Shown here: in pieces, positions 1 through 9,671 of the stretch
Layout: each line of letters begins with the position of its first letter
Numbering within the stretch: the first letter of the stretch is position 1
Assembly: GCA_942490985.1 (NCBI GenBank)
Contig: CALNYW010000003.1
Coordinates: 806,001 to 870,000, forward strand
Direction of reading: 5' to 3'
Length of the DNA stretch: 64,000 nucleotides
DNA from: Thiosocius sp942490985
GTDB taxonomy: Bacteria; Pseudomonadota; Gammaproteobacteria; Chromatiales; Chromatiaceae
The notes under the pieces: generated by a model
What the model was told of the DNA's origin: nothing
The model's database searches: none
Seen by the model: only the letters and a program-made list of their open reading frames with translations
Translations under genes and position numbers: made by a program

Positions 1-213
1 CGTGCGGATCTCCCGCATCCGGCGCTCGGACGAGGTGTCATGCCGTCGCCCACGGCGGGTCACGCGTGCGCACCAACAACCGTTGCAGTCCGAAAACGTC
101 TCAGAACGGCTTGCCAGGAAATCGTGCAGCTCCCCTGACCCAGTTGCGGATGTTGCCTGCGTGACCACCGGTTCAGCCACCTGAGTAGGTGGCTTGCACC
201 AGTTCACCCAATC
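1..213. other. Unassigned stretch at window start
   Basis: No gene can be supported here. Open frames exist on both strands but neither gives a recognisable protein, and the sequence follows the broken intron-protein start on the minus strand without any reverse-transcriptase motif. Confidence 0.4.
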
Positions 214-799
214 GTCAAAACAGATCGGACGATTCCTTCGCTTTCGCATGAAGTGCCTGCTGAAGTTTCTTGACCGTCATCGGCGCTTATAGGCCCACAC
301 CAGTCTCCTCGACCTCACTTCTTTCAACACTGCCCCCGAACTGAGGCCCCTTCCCTCCACCGGCGTTACCCGGCCTCAGCGGTACTACGGGCCTCCCGCC
401 ACCCCAAACAGCCCGGCCTGGCCCTCGCGGGTTGCCGGTTGGTGCACACGCTACACCACCGCCTGGGGCTTCCCGTGTTGCGTCGCTCTCCCTTGTACAT
501 GCATGCCGTCGCCACTACCCCGGCGGAACCGCTGGGTGCGTTCATCGCTTGCTTCCCCAGCAACAGCGGCCTTCCCCGAATTACAGGCGGGTCGGCTTCC
601 GCATTACCTTTTTCGAGGCCTGCTCAGCGTTCACTACGCGTTACGGCCTGCATGCTCGCAGAACCACTGAATGGTCCTTTACACCAGAGGCTTCGACTGC
701 TTCGTTACCTCCACAGCCGCTCCGATTGCTACCGGCTGGAGCGATACTTGCCGGGTGGGAATTCCACCCACTGAGAGAACGCGCCTTTTCACGGCGCAC
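214..799 (-). mobile_element. Group II intron 5' part with truncated intron-encoded protein start
   Basis: Read on the minus strand, about 520 bases from a GTGCG-type 5' end near 799 down to an ATG at 280 resemble the domain I-III RNA that precedes the reverse transcriptase/maturase in bacterial group II introns. Seen are conserved-looking blocks such as the GTGGGTGGAATTCCCACC hairpin and the GTAGTACC...GAGG block just before the ORF. The ORF opens MTVKKLQQALHAKAK, like many LtrA-type proteins, but stops after 21 codons at 214. No RT motifs follow, so the element is decayed or truncated. The assignment rests on remembered similarity, not an alignment. The matching forward-strand reading frames look spurious. 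Confidence 0.5.
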
Positions 800-852
800 T
801 GCGATTTGCCGGCCAAGCCCGTTGCTCGGGGGCAGCTTTGGTAACGCCAGAA

Positions 853-884
853 CAAAAAAGGCCGTAGCAGCTTGCTACGGCCTT
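853..884 (-). terminator. Intrinsic terminator downstream of the small minus-strand gene
   Basis: A perfect stem (AGGCCGTAGCA / TGCTACGGCCT) with a short loop is followed on the minus strand by TTTTTTG. It lies about 125 bases downstream of the stop of the small gene at 1010-1192, in the right orientation to end its transcript. The group II intron remnant begins about 55 bases further on. Confidence 0.75.
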
Positions 885-1009
885 CTACTCACGGGTGGAG
901 GGCGACACGCCCCGCGTGCGCGGACTAGGGTAGCCAACACCCCCGTCGCGCGAGAAAAACGCACCATTCTCACCCATCCGATCGCCCCAAGCTGGGGCAA
1001 TCTGGAAAC

Positions 1010-1192
1010 TCAGTTGTACCCAGGCAGCGCTAGCTGTTCTTTCGCGCGGCTGTCTTCCGATTCCTCGTGGGCCAGGTACTCGCGCACGACGCGCTTTTCA
1101 ACCGGTTCGGCGTTTGCGCGTCGATCGAGTCGGCGAGATGCCGCTTTGATCTCTTCCCAGCTGGGTGGAATCCCATCACTTTCAAAGGACAT
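1010..1192 (-). CDS. Small acidic/basic hypothetical protein (60 aa)
   Basis: I do not recognise this protein. The ATG at 1192 was chosen over the longer frame because AAGGAG sits about 8 bases upstream of it, and an AT-rich stretch (1210-1250) that could hold a promoter lies just beyond. The product begins MSFESDGIPPSWEEIKAA and is rich in charged residues with no membrane segment or signal peptide; the central part (WEEIKAASRRLDRRANAE) looks helical. It stands alone and is followed by a strong terminator. Some short regulatory or toxin-antitoxin partners look like this, but no partner gene is adjacent, so no function is proposed. Confidence 0.6.
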   Translation of the reverse strand: MSFESDGIPPSWEEIKAASRRLDRRANAEPVEKRVVREYLAHEESEDSRAKEQLALPGYN

Positions 1193-1938
1193 GGTGCTCT
1201 CCTTAGAGCATTGGTAAATAATAATTATATAAGTTACTGTTTTGACTGAACTTATATCGCCTTTTGAGTGAAAATGCAGTCGAAGACCCATGCCTTTCGG
1301 ACCGGTTTTTCACTCGCCGAGCCCGCTTGTTGCAATCATGCAACCATCGAACTCTTAAACCCCTTCAACTGACAGAGCGTCTCGTTTTGCGAAAACTTTA
1401 GCTGTCATATTCTGGTGTCTACTCAGAACCTTAGCGCGGGATCACGGGTTTAGCTAGTGGATTTCCCTAATTTGCGCAGAAAATTCCCAGCAGGTTGTAT
1501 TTTTGCGACAACTTCGTCCAGGACAGCACCCGAACAAAACACCTGAAAGCGCCTCGAAAAGGGTTTCAGATCACCCCGGCTTGTTGGCCTGGGAAATCCG
1601 GCGTGAACATTCGACTGCTGCCCACCATTACCGCACCCGCGGCGCTGGTCCTCCCGGCATCTTCCCTTTGACCGACAGGCACCGAACCGTACGGCCGAAC
1701 AGGCACTGTTGCAGTGCAACAATAACCGCTCGATGCACCACTCGCGGGCAGGTCAACGAGTAAGGGTTCAACGAATTTGCCGTAACCGGGGACGCCCTGA
1801 CGTAGACTGCGCAGACGTACGTCAACCCGGCTATCAAGCTGATCAGGTCGCGGGCACGACGAAACGCGGGGTATTCGAGCTACTCTAAGCTGCTTGAGTG
1901 AGTGGCAATTAGCCAACAGCCGGCGGGGCACATCCACC
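1193..1938. other. Gene-free intergenic region upstream of lutA
   Basis: About 750 bases without a supportable gene. The part next to the small minus-strand gene (1210-1255) is AT-rich and probably carries its promoter. The rest holds several overlapping short frames on both strands with no start signal or recognisable product. It presumably contains the lutABC promoter, but I cannot place an operator. Confidence 0.5.
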
Positions 1939-2676
1939 ATGCAGAAACCGCGCAGCGTCAATTTTTTCGCGACCTGTCTCGTCGACCTTATGTATCCGCA
2001 GGCGGGTCTGGCCGGTATGCAGTTGTTGCGCAGGGCCGGCATCGACGTGCGATTTTCACAAGACCAGACCTGTTGCGGCCAACCCGCCTTCAATTCGGGA
2101 TACCGCAAAGACGCATTGGCCGTTGCACGGGCGCAACTGGACAGCCTCGACAATGACCTGCCGATCGTTGTGCCGTCCGGGTCGTGTGCCGGCATGATCA
2201 AACAGCACTGGCCTGAGCTGTTTGCCGGCGAGCCGGACGAACCACGCGCCCTGGCCGCAGCAGACCGCACTTACGAACTGACTGAGTTCCTGGTCGACGT
2301 GCTCGCTATCGAACTCAGCGACCTCGGCGCGCCGCTGAAGATCGCGATCCATACCTCGTGTGCAGCGCGCCGCGAGATGGGTGTTGCAGACCATATCGAA
2401 GCGCTGATCGGTCAACTGGACCAGGTCGAGGTGGCTGAACAGGCGCGGTCCGCCGAATGCTGCGGATTCGGCGGCACTTTCGCCGTCAAGCAACCCGACA
2501 TTTCCGGCGCGATGGTCAAGGATAAGACCGACGCATTGCGGGCGACCGGCGCCGCGCGAGTCATCAGCCAGGACTGCGGCTGCCTGATGAACATCGGCGG
2601 CGCTTTTGAAAAACAGGGTGATGGTCCGATGACTCAGCACATCGCCGAATTTTTGTGGGACCGCACGCGAGGATGA
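1939..2676 (+). CDS. lutA: LutA, lactate utilisation Fe-S subunit
   Basis: One of three subunits of the L-lactate oxidising LutABC complex, which oxidises lactate to pyruvate in the cytoplasm and feeds electrons to the respiratory chain. The 245-residue product has the two cysteine-rich CCG domains of this family (CCGQPAF near residue 35 and CCGFGGTF near 170, with CAARREMG and DCGC blocks), also found in heterodisulfide reductase B-type and GlpC-type proteins. The ATG at 1939 was chosen because it gives the usual family start MQKPRSVNFFATC; the frame is open further upstream without a good ribosome site. It is followed 4 bases later by lutB, so the three genes form one operon. Confidence 0.92.
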   Translation: MQKPRSVNFFATCLVDLMYPQAGLAGMQLLRRAGIDVRFSQDQTCCGQPAFNSGYRKDALAVARAQLDSLDNDLPIVVPSGSCAGMIKQHWPELFAGEPDEPRALAAADRTYELTEFLVDVLAIELSDLGAPLKIAIHTSCAARREMGVADHIEALIGQLDQVEVAEQARSAECCGFGGTFAVKQPDISGAMVKDKTDALRATGAARVISQDCGCLMNIGGAFEKQGDGPMTQHIAEFLWDRTRG

Positions 2677-2680
2677 ACCC

Positions 2681-4114
2681 ATGAACCAGAGCCAGGCCTT
2701 CTTGGCGCGCATCGATACCGCCCTGCACGACGACCAGCTGCGGACCAACTTCCGCACCGCGATGACCGGCATCATGGCGAAACGGGCCGAGCAATTCCCC
2801 GACGACGCCCAGTTACAGGCGCTGCGCGAACAGGCCCGCGCGGTGCGGGCGAATTCATTGGTCCGGCAACCCGAATTGCTCGAGCAACTCGAAACCAAGC
2901 TGATTGAAAACGGCATCCAGGTGCACTGGGCCGAAAGCCCGCAGGAAGCCAACGCGATCATCGAAAAGATTCTTACCGAAGCCGAGGCCAAAACGGTGGT
3001 CAAAGGCAAGTCGATGGTGTCGGAAGAGACCGAGCTGAATCAACACCTCGAACAGCACGGCATCGAGGTTATCGAGTCAGACCTCGGCGAGTACATCATC
3101 CAGCTGGCCAAAGAGCCGCCCTCGCATATCGTCGCCCCGGCGATCCACAAAAACCGCCGCGAAGTTGCCGAGCTGTTCCAAAAGTTCCATCCGGAGATTC
3201 CGTACACCGAAGATATCGACGCCCTGACCCAAACCGCGCGGCAGATCCTGCGCGACCGGTTTGCGCGCGCCGACGCAGGGATCTCCGGGGTGAATTTCGC
3301 CGTCGCCGAGACGGGCACCCTGTGCCTGGTCGAGAACGAGGGCAACGGACGCCTCAGCACCACGGCACCACGGGTGCATATCGCGATTACCGGCATCGAA
3401 AAGGTCGTGGAAAGCCTGTCGGACGTGCCGCCGCTGCTGGAAATCCTCACCAAGTCGGCCACCGGGCAGCCGATCACCACCTACTTCAACATGATCAGCC
3501 GCCCACGCCAGTCAGACGAGCTCGACGGTCCCGAGGCGGTCCATTTGGTGTTGCTCGACAATGGACGGTCACGCATTCGGATCGATGATGAACTGCTCGA
3601 CACCCTGCGCTGTATTCGCTGCGGCGCCTGCATCAACCACTGCCCGGTTTACGTACAATTGGGTGGGCACGCCTACGGCACCGTCTATCCAGGCCCGATT
3701 GGTCTGGCTTTGGAACCGCAGCGCATCGGCCTCGACAAGGCCGGCAGCCTGACCTCGGCTTGCACCATGTGCGGCGCCTGTGGCGAGGTCTGCCCGGTCA
3801 AGATTCCGTTGCCAAAGCTGATCAACCGGCTGCGCGCGGAAGCGGTCGATGGCTGGACATCGGGCAGCACCGGTGCAAGCCATCCGCTGGGGCACGGCAG
3901 CCTGCGCGGAAACGGGGAGTCGTTGACCTGGGCGCTATGGCGACAGCTCTACGGACGACCCAGGCTCTACCGCGTGTTCGCGCGGCTGGCGACGCGCCTG
4001 CGCGGCTTGACGCCGCAACGCCTCGGGCCGTGGACCCGCTATCGCAGCGCGCCGCGGCCCGCAGCACGCAGCCTGCACGAACTCGCCAGGCAGGCAGGGT
4101 TTACCGATGAGTGA
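2681..4114 (+). CDS. lutB: LutB, lactate utilisation ferredoxin-like subunit
   Basis: Large Fe-S subunit of the lactate oxidation complex. The 477-residue protein has the N-terminal LUD domain (the GTLCLVENEGNGR block is typical) and then two 4Fe-4S motifs: CIRCGACINHCPVY near residue 310 and CTMCGACGEVCPVK near 360. Length and order match LutB/YkgF. It starts 4 bases after lutA and its end overlaps the lutC start by 8 bases, which suggests translational coupling. The C-terminal tail after the second cluster is basic and variable, as in relatives. Confidence 0.93.
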   Translation: MNQSQAFLARIDTALHDDQLRTNFRTAMTGIMAKRAEQFPDDAQLQALREQARAVRANSLVRQPELLEQLETKLIENGIQVHWAESPQEANAIIEKILTEAEAKTVVKGKSMVSEETELNQHLEQHGIEVIESDLGEYIIQLAKEPPSHIVAPAIHKNRREVAELFQKFHPEIPYTEDIDALTQTARQILRDRFARADAGISGVNFAVAETGTLCLVENEGNGRLSTTAPRVHIAITGIEKVVESLSDVPPLLEILTKSATGQPITTYFNMISRPRQSDELDGPEAVHLVLLDNGRSRIRIDDELLDTLRCIRCGACINHCPVYVQLGGHAYGTVYPGPIGLALEPQRIGLDKAGSLTSACTMCGACGEVCPVKIPLPKLINRLRAEAVDGWTSGSTGASHPLGHGSLRGNGESLTWALWRQLYGRPRLYRVFARLATRLRGLTPQRLGPWTRYRSAPRPAARSLHELARQAGFTDE

Positions 4115-4751
4115 TGCACGTCAACGTATTCTCGACCGGTTGCGCGCGAATCGACCACGGTCCGTACAACCGCCATCGAGCTACGAAAAAAACCTTAATT
4201 GGAATATGGAACAGCGCGTGGCCGCGTTTGTCGAGCGGATGCACGCGGTACGCGGTGAGGTGCATCAACTAAAGCGCGACGAATGGCCGACCTGGCTGGC
4301 CCACACGCTGTCTGAGCGGGGACTGACACGCGGCCTGATCGGCACCAGTCCGGTCGCCGAGCAATTCGCGGCAGTGGCCGATGAGCGCTTGTCACTGACG
4401 CGTTTCACGCAACCGATCGAGGCTTGGAAAACCGGCCTGTTCAACGATATCGATTTTTCGCTGACCGGCGCGCGTTCCGGCCTGGCCGAGAGTGGCAGCC
4501 TGGTGCTGTGGCCGGATGCACAGGAACCGCGATTGATGTCGCTGGTCCCGCCCCTGCATATCGCGGTACTCGAAACGCAGCGCCTGTTCGAAAACTTCGC
4601 GGCGATGCTCGCCGGCGAAAAGTGGGCCAACGGGGCCATGCCGACCAATGCGCTGCTCATTTCCGGCCCGTCGAAAACGGCCGACATCGAGCAAACCCTG
4701 GCCTATGGCATCCACGGACCCAAACAGCTCATCACGTTGTTGATCGACTGA
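4107..4751 (+). CDS. lutC: LutC, lactate utilisation LUD-domain subunit
   Basis: Third subunit of the LutABC lactate-oxidising complex; a single LUD (DUF162) domain protein of 214 residues. The central block with SLTGARSGLAESGSLVLWP is the family signature (sugar-phosphate-isomerase-like fold). The ATG at 4107 lies inside the end of lutB, giving an 8-base overlap. It is the last gene of the operon; a hairpin with a downstream T run follows at 4760-4800. Confidence 0.92.
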   Translation: MSDARQRILDRLRANRPRSVQPPSSYEKNLNWNMEQRVAAFVERMHAVRGEVHQLKRDEWPTWLAHTLSERGLTRGLIGTSPVAEQFAAVADERLSLTRFTQPIEAWKTGLFNDIDFSLTGARSGLAESGSLVLWPDAQEPRLMSLVPPLHIAVLETQRLFENFAAMLAGEKWANGAMPTNALLISGPSKTADIEQTLAYGIHGPKQLITLLID

Positions 4752-4759
4752 ACGTTAAG

Positions 4760-4800
4760 CCGCGCCAGAAAAACCACAGCGCGGCAAATGGTTCTTTTTG
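4760..4800 (+). terminator. Possible intrinsic terminator after lutABC
   Basis: A perfect 7-base stem (GCCGCGC / GCGCGGC) 8 bases past the lutC stop is followed by AAATGGTTC and then TTTTT. The T run is further from the stem than in an ideal terminator. Confidence 0.4.
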
Positions 4801-4930
4801 TTAGCTATCTAGAGGGGATCTGGTAAATTTCGAGGGTCGAAGCTAACCTCGGTCAAGCCGCACGCGCCGCCCAAAAAGACCGTTCTGGGCCTTGCGGCAA
4901 CGGTAACGGGAACCCCCCAGGATTGTTCGT

Positions 4931-5350
4931 GTGTTGACCCAACTCTGTTACGTGAGCAGTGCGACGGCACTTATGAGCACGAGCGAACTCGCTGACCTGC
5001 TGTCCGAGGCACGCCGGCAAAACGAGGCCGCGGAGCTGACCGGCATGCTGCTCTACAAGGACCTGTCTTTCTTGCAAGTCCTCGAAGGTCCATCCGACGT
5101 CGTTCACCGGACCTATCGACACATCCGCAACGACCCGCGACATAACCGGGTACGCCTGCTGTTCAACCACCAGATTGAAGAACGTGAGTTCCCCGACTGG
5201 ACGATGGGCTTCCAAAATCTGGACCGCGAAGACATCGAATCGCTGCATGGCTACAGCGATGTGATGACATCAGGACAAAGCGCGCGCGATCTGTTTGATA
5301 ACCCGTCTCGGGCCAAACGGCTGTTACTTTTTTTCAGGTCGCGCAGTTAG
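4931..5350 (+). CDS. BLUF-domain blue-light sensor protein
   Basis: A 139-residue protein that is essentially one BLUF domain, which binds FAD and changes its hydrogen-bond network on blue light. The residues that tune the flavin are present: Tyr7, Asn31, Gln49 (SFLQVLEG), Trp90 and Met92 (DWTMGF). No output domain is attached, so it must act on a partner. It starts with GTG at 4931, with AGGA upstream. The next gene begins 17 bases downstream on the same strand and encodes a large c-di-GMP and CheB/CheR-type protein, which is the natural candidate partner. Confidence 0.92.
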   Translation: MLTQLCYVSSATALMSTSELADLLSEARRQNEAAELTGMLLYKDLSFLQVLEGPSDVVHRTYRHIRNDPRHNRVRLLFNHQIEEREFPDWTMGFQNLDREDIESLHGYSDVMTSGQSARDLFDNPSRAKRLLLFFRSRS

Positions 5351-5366
5351 CGCGGAGCGAGTTCTG

Positions 5367-8300
5367 ATGGCGAGGAACAACAACGCGTCTCCATCACAAT
5401 CCGCAGACCCGGCAAATCCAGACGCCGACCCGCCGTTAATGATTGTCGGTATCGGTTCATCGGCAGGTGGTCTCGAAGCGATCAGCGAACTGACAAAAGC
5501 CCTGCCAACGGGCAGTTCGATGGCATACCTGGTTGCCCAGCATCTTTCGCCAAGCCACAGCAGCATGCTGGTCGACCTGGTCAAACGCGAGACTGAAATC
5601 AATGTCGCCGATGCCACAGACGGCATGACGCCGCAGGCGGATTGCATCTACATCACGCCGCCCAACCGTGACATCGAACTCAGAGATGGCATGATCCGAC
5701 TGTCAGAGGCACGTAGCGGGCCGATGCCAAAACCCGACATCAACCGACTGTTCCTGTCGCTGGCCAACGACCGTGGCAATCAGGCCATCGGCGTCATCTT
5801 GTCGGGAACCGGTACCGACGGCGCCAGAGGGATGCTTGAAATCAAAGCGGCTGGCGGCATTACCATCGCGCAAGATCCAGACACCGCCAAATACGACGGT
5901 ATGCCGCTCGCGGCCATCCATGCCGATGCAGCAGACCTTATCCAGGCCCCCGCGGCGATCGCTGCCACGCTCACCGCATTGGATACGCAAACGCTGTCCG
6001 CCGCCGATATCGCGAAGAAGGTAGACCCCAACCAGTACGCCCAGATTCTCGACATGGTGGCACGTGAGACGGGCATTAACCTGGTGCACTACAAAAAACG
6101 CAGCGTGCAACGCCGCATTCGCCGGCGCATGTCGATCAGGAACACACTGACGCTTGACGCCTACATCGAACTGCTCACGGAGAGTCCGCAGGAGATTCAC
6201 GATCTGGCTCGCGAAACCTTTATCGGCGTAACCGGTTTTTTTCGCGACCCCGAGGCGTTTGATGCGCTGCTCGAAAAATTCGGTGCCTATCTTGCGGGCG
6301 CCGATTTGGGCGATGAAGTGCGAGTCTGGGTCCCCGGATGCGCTTCAGGCGAAGAGGCCTACACCATCGCTATCTTGCTGGAAGAACTCCAGCGTGTTCA
6401 TCGACACCGCTTCGACTACCGCGTGTTCGCCACCGATGTCGGCGCAGATCCGCTGGCCATCGCGCGGATCGGAAAATACAGCGGCGATGCCGTCTCGGCG
6501 GTCAACAAGGACATCCTGAAACGCTACTTCAAAGAGCTCGGCGACGGCTACTCGGTCAACCGCCGGGTCCGGGATCATGTGATTTTTTCCACGCACGACA
6601 TGAGTCGCGATGCGCCGTTCTCCAAGTTGGACCTGATCAGCTGCCGCAACGTCATGATCTATTTCGACAACGAGCTACAGCAGCAGGTTTTCGATACCTT
6701 CCACTACGCCCTGAAGCCCAAAGGCATGTTGATGCTGGGGATGTCAGAGAGCAACACACAGGCCGAGAACCTGTTCGGCCCGGTTTCGCCCAAACACCGT
6801 TTATTCGTGCGGCTGGATGCGCCCGGACACCGCTCGCGCATGCCGCTCTTGCTCACCGACAGCGCACGTAAGACCAAAACCCAGATACCGGTGGCGCCAC
6901 CACCGCTCGAAGGCATCGAAGAACGACTCAACCGCCTGTTGTCCAAGCGCTTTGCACCCGGCAGCGTGGTATTGAATCAGCACAACGACGTGATGTTCAG
7001 CTATGGCGATCTGACCGACCTGATGACGATGCGCCCAGGTCCAGGCTCACTCGATATCCTTAACCTGGTGCATGATTCAATGCGCTCAACACTGCGCGCG
7101 CTGTTGTTCAAGATTCGACGAGAGACACCAAACCCCGCCGAAACCACAGAACAGGTGGTGATGCCGTTCGGCGACAAGACCAACGTTCGTGTATCAGTAA
7201 CGCCGTTCGATCCGAACCGGCCCGGTTGGATAGTCGTGTCTTTCCAAAGCATCACGAGACCGCCCAACGGCGAGGTCCGCAACGACCCAATAGCGGACTC
7301 GGAGGAAGACGTGCAGCTGATGATGGCGCTCGAGCACGAGTTGCTATCGACCCGTGAAAGCCTGCAGACCGTCGTCGAAGAATTGGAGACGACCAACGAA
7401 GAACTGCAGGCCGCCAATGAAGAACTGCAGTCATCCAATGAAGAATTCCAATCGACCAACGAAGAGCTGCAAACCACTAACGAAGAACTGCAGTCATCCA
7501 ACGAAGAACTGTTGACGCTAAACGACGAGTTGCAGGAGAAGAGCCGCGAGTATCAGCATCTCGCCAACCAGCTGCACAACATCCAAACCAGCATCGAGAC
7601 ACCGTTGATTGTCGTCGACACCAACCTGCGCGTCACCCGATACGTACCGAAGGTGAATGAACTAATCCCGTTGGAAACGATTCGTGAGAACGACTACATC
7701 ACCGCGCTTCCCTGGCGCGAACAGATCGACGGTCTGCGGGACATGCTGATGACCGTGATCGACTCGCATCAGGCCCAGCAACACATCATTCGAATCGGGC
7801 CGAGGGTTTGGCAACTCAACGTTTCACCCTTCATCGATGAGTCGAATCGCGCCAGCGGGGCAATACTGATCTTCACGGATGCAACGGATTTGCATGAATC
7901 CCGCGAACGCATCCGCCAGGAACGAGAACGTGCGCAACTCACGCTGGAATCGATCGGCGATGGGGTCATCCGCACCGACTTGCATCGCAACGTCGAGTAC
8001 ATCAATCCGGTTGCCTGCTCGATGCTTGGCCTCGCCAGCACAGATGCCGAAGGCAAACCTTTCGGCGATGTGTTTCCGCTTCTTTCGAGCGACGACAACG
8101 ACGCTTTGTGTCCGATATCGGATCTGCTCGACAACGGTGCACAACATCTCGAGACCGAATGCGGCCTGCGCGGTGGCGACGGCAAGACGATCCGCACCAG
8201 CATCTCGATTGGCGCAACGACCGACCGCCATGGCAATCAAAATGGTGCAGTGGTGACTTTCCGCGACATGACCGAACACCATGAAACGATGTCGCATATG

Positions 8301-9632
8301 TCATGGATATCGACCCACGATGCATTGACCGGCGCGATCAACCGGCGGGAAATGGAAACGCGTATTGCCACCGTGCTGACCTCGATACGCCAAGGCCGTA
8401 AACGCGAAGCGGTCTTCTTATACCTCGACCTCGACCAGTTCAAGGTGGTCAATGACTCCTGTGGGCACCTCGCCGGCGACGAGTTGCTAAAGAACGTCAC
8501 CCGCATCCTGCGCCAGCAGATTCGGCACCGTGACACGCTCGGGCGACTGGGTGGTGACGAATTTGGCCTGTTACTCGAAGGCTGCGTGCTCGCTGAAGCG
8601 GAGATGGTGGCCGAGAAGATACGCGCCGCCATCGGCGAGTATCGTTTTCATTGGAAAGACAAAGTGTTCCGCATCGGGGTGTCGATAGGCATCGTCGCGG
8701 TAACCCCTGAATCCGGACACGTCAGCGATGTCTTGGCCAACGCGGATTCGGCCTGCTATGCCGCCAAGGATCGCGGCCGCAACCGCATCCAAATCCATAC
8801 GCCAGATGACGAGGAGCTGGCCTCGCAGCGCGCCGATCTGAACTGGGTTTCGGAGATCACCGATGCGATGGATCACGAACGCATGCGACTGCACATGCAG
8901 GAAATCCGCCCGGTAGACGGGGCCAGATCCTCACACTGGGAGGTGTTGATTCGCATGTTCAACCGGCAGGGCAAGCTGCTGCCGCCCGGCGGGTTTCTCC
9001 CGGCCGCTGAACGGTACGGACTGATCCAGTCGATCGACGAGTGGGTGATAGACCGCATACTCGCGACGTTGGCGGAATACCGTCCAGCGAAACATGCGAT
9101 ATCCCATCCACGCATCAGCATCAACCTGTCGGGCGCTTCATTTACTGACCGCCGCGTCGTCGAGCACGTTGCCGAAGCACTAGGAAAGTACGATGTCGAT
9201 GCCACCCGAATAACCTTTGAGATTACCGAGACAGCGGCGATCTCGAACATTGGCATGGCCACCCAGTTCATCGAACAGATCAAGGCACTCGGCTGCAGCA
9301 TCGCACTCGATGATTTCGGCAGCGGCATGAGTTCGCTGAATTACCTGCAGGCGCTTGACGTCGACACGTTGAAAATCGACGGCAGCTTCATCACCGACCT
9401 CGAGACAAACCCGTTGAGCCGCACAATCGTCAGGGCAATCATTGAAATCGCGAACGAGCTGGGCATCCACACCGTGGCGGAGTTTGTCGAGACGGATGCC
9501 ATCGCCCACCAGCTTCGTGATCTGGGGGTCTGGGCACTCCAGGGCGAAGCGATTGGCAACCCGATCCCGCTCGAAGGCTTCCTGGATGAGACCTTCGGCC
9601 TTGACCAAACCGACGTCCGCCAAGGGTCCTGA
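5367..9632 (+). CDS. CheB-CheR-PAS-GGDEF-EAL multidomain signalling protein
   Basis: A 1421-residue soluble protein. Domains in order: CheB methylesterase (about 24-208; Ser in GIGSSAGG, His in AQHLSPSH, Asp in SGTGTDG), CheR methyltransferase (about 220-490; VPGCASGEEAYT binds SAM), a coiled coil of repeated TNEELQ units (about 670-725), two PAS regions (about 731-971), a diguanylate cyclase with intact GGDEF (near 1061) preceded by an RHRD inhibitory site, and an EAL phosphodiesterase with EVL in place of EAL (near 1191) but DDFG retained (near 1314). The ATG at 5367 has GGAG upstream and lies 17 bases after the BLUF gene. Both making and breaking of c-di-GMP are possible. Confidence 0.93.
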   Translation: MARNNNASPSQSADPANPDADPPLMIVGIGSSAGGLEAISELTKALPTGSSMAYLVAQHLSPSHSSMLVDLVKRETEINVADATDGMTPQADCIYITPPNRDIELRDGMIRLSEARSGPMPKPDINRLFLSLANDRGNQAIGVILSGTGTDGARGMLEIKAAGGITIAQDPDTAKYDGMPLAAIHADAADLIQAPAAIAATLTALDTQTLSAADIAKKVDPNQYAQILDMVARETGINLVHYKKRSVQRRIRRRMSIRNTLTLDAYIELLTESPQEIHDLARETFIGVTGFFRDPEAFDALLEKFGAYLAGADLGDEVRVWVPGCASGEEAYTIAILLEELQRVHRHRFDYRVFATDVGADPLAIARIGKYSGDAVSAVNKDILKRYFKELGDGYSVNRRVRDHVIFSTHDMSRDAPFSKLDLISCRNVMIYFDNELQQQVFDTFHYALKPKGMLMLGMSESNTQAENLFGPVSPKHRLFVRLDAPGHRSRMPLLLTDSARKTKTQIPVAPPPLEGIEERLNRLLSKRFAPGSVVLNQHNDVMFSYGDLTDLMTMRPGPGSLDILNLVHDSMRSTLRALLFKIRRETPNPAETTEQVVMPFGDKTNVRVSVTPFDPNRPGWIVVSFQSITRPPNGEVRNDPIADSEEDVQLMMALEHELLSTRESLQTVVEELETTNEELQAANEELQSSNEEFQSTNEELQTTNEELQSSNEELLTLNDELQEKSREYQHLANQLHNIQTSIETPLIVVDTNLRVTRYVPKVNELIPLETIRENDYITALPWREQIDGLRDMLMTVIDSHQAQQHIIRIGPRVWQLNVSPFIDESNRASGAILIFTDATDLHESRERIRQERERAQLTLESIGDGVIRTDLHRNVEYINPVACSMLGLASTDAEGKPFGDVFPLLSSDDNDALCPISDLLDNGAQHLETECGLRGGDGKTIRTSISIGATTDRHGNQNGAVVTFRDMTEHHETMSHMSWISTHDALTGAINRREMETRIATVLTSIRQGRKREAVFLYLDLDQFKVVNDSCGHLAGDELLKNVTRILRQQIRHRDTLGRLGGDEFGLLLEGCVLAEAEMVAEKIRAAIGEYRFHWKDKVFRIGVSIGIVAVTPESGHVSDVLANADSACYAAKDRGRNRIQIHTPDDEELASQRADLNWVSEITDAMDHERMRLHMQEIRPVDGARSSHWEVLIRMFNRQGKLLPPGGFLPAAERYGLIQSIDEWVIDRILATLAEYRPAKHAISHPRISINLSGASFTDRRVVEHVAEALGKYDVDATRITFEITETAAISNIGMATQFIEQIKALGCSIALDDFGSGMSSLNYLQALDVDTLKIDGSFITDLETNPLSRTIVRAIIEIANELGIHTVAEFVETDAIAHQLRDLGVWALQGEAIGNPIPLEGFLDETFGLDQTDVRQGS

Positions 9633-9671
9633 CCCAGCTACGCAGGCATTGAGGCAACGCAACCGGGGATG

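Noticed and set aside
432..1217. A 261-codon + strand frame and several overlapping frames at the left end
   Set aside because: They run through the group II intron remnant, the minus-strand terminator and the small minus-strand gene; the translations have no recognisable protein pattern.
2056..3009. Long minus-strand frame across lutA/lutB
   Set aside because: Shadow of the two intact lut genes, with no start signal or recognisable product.
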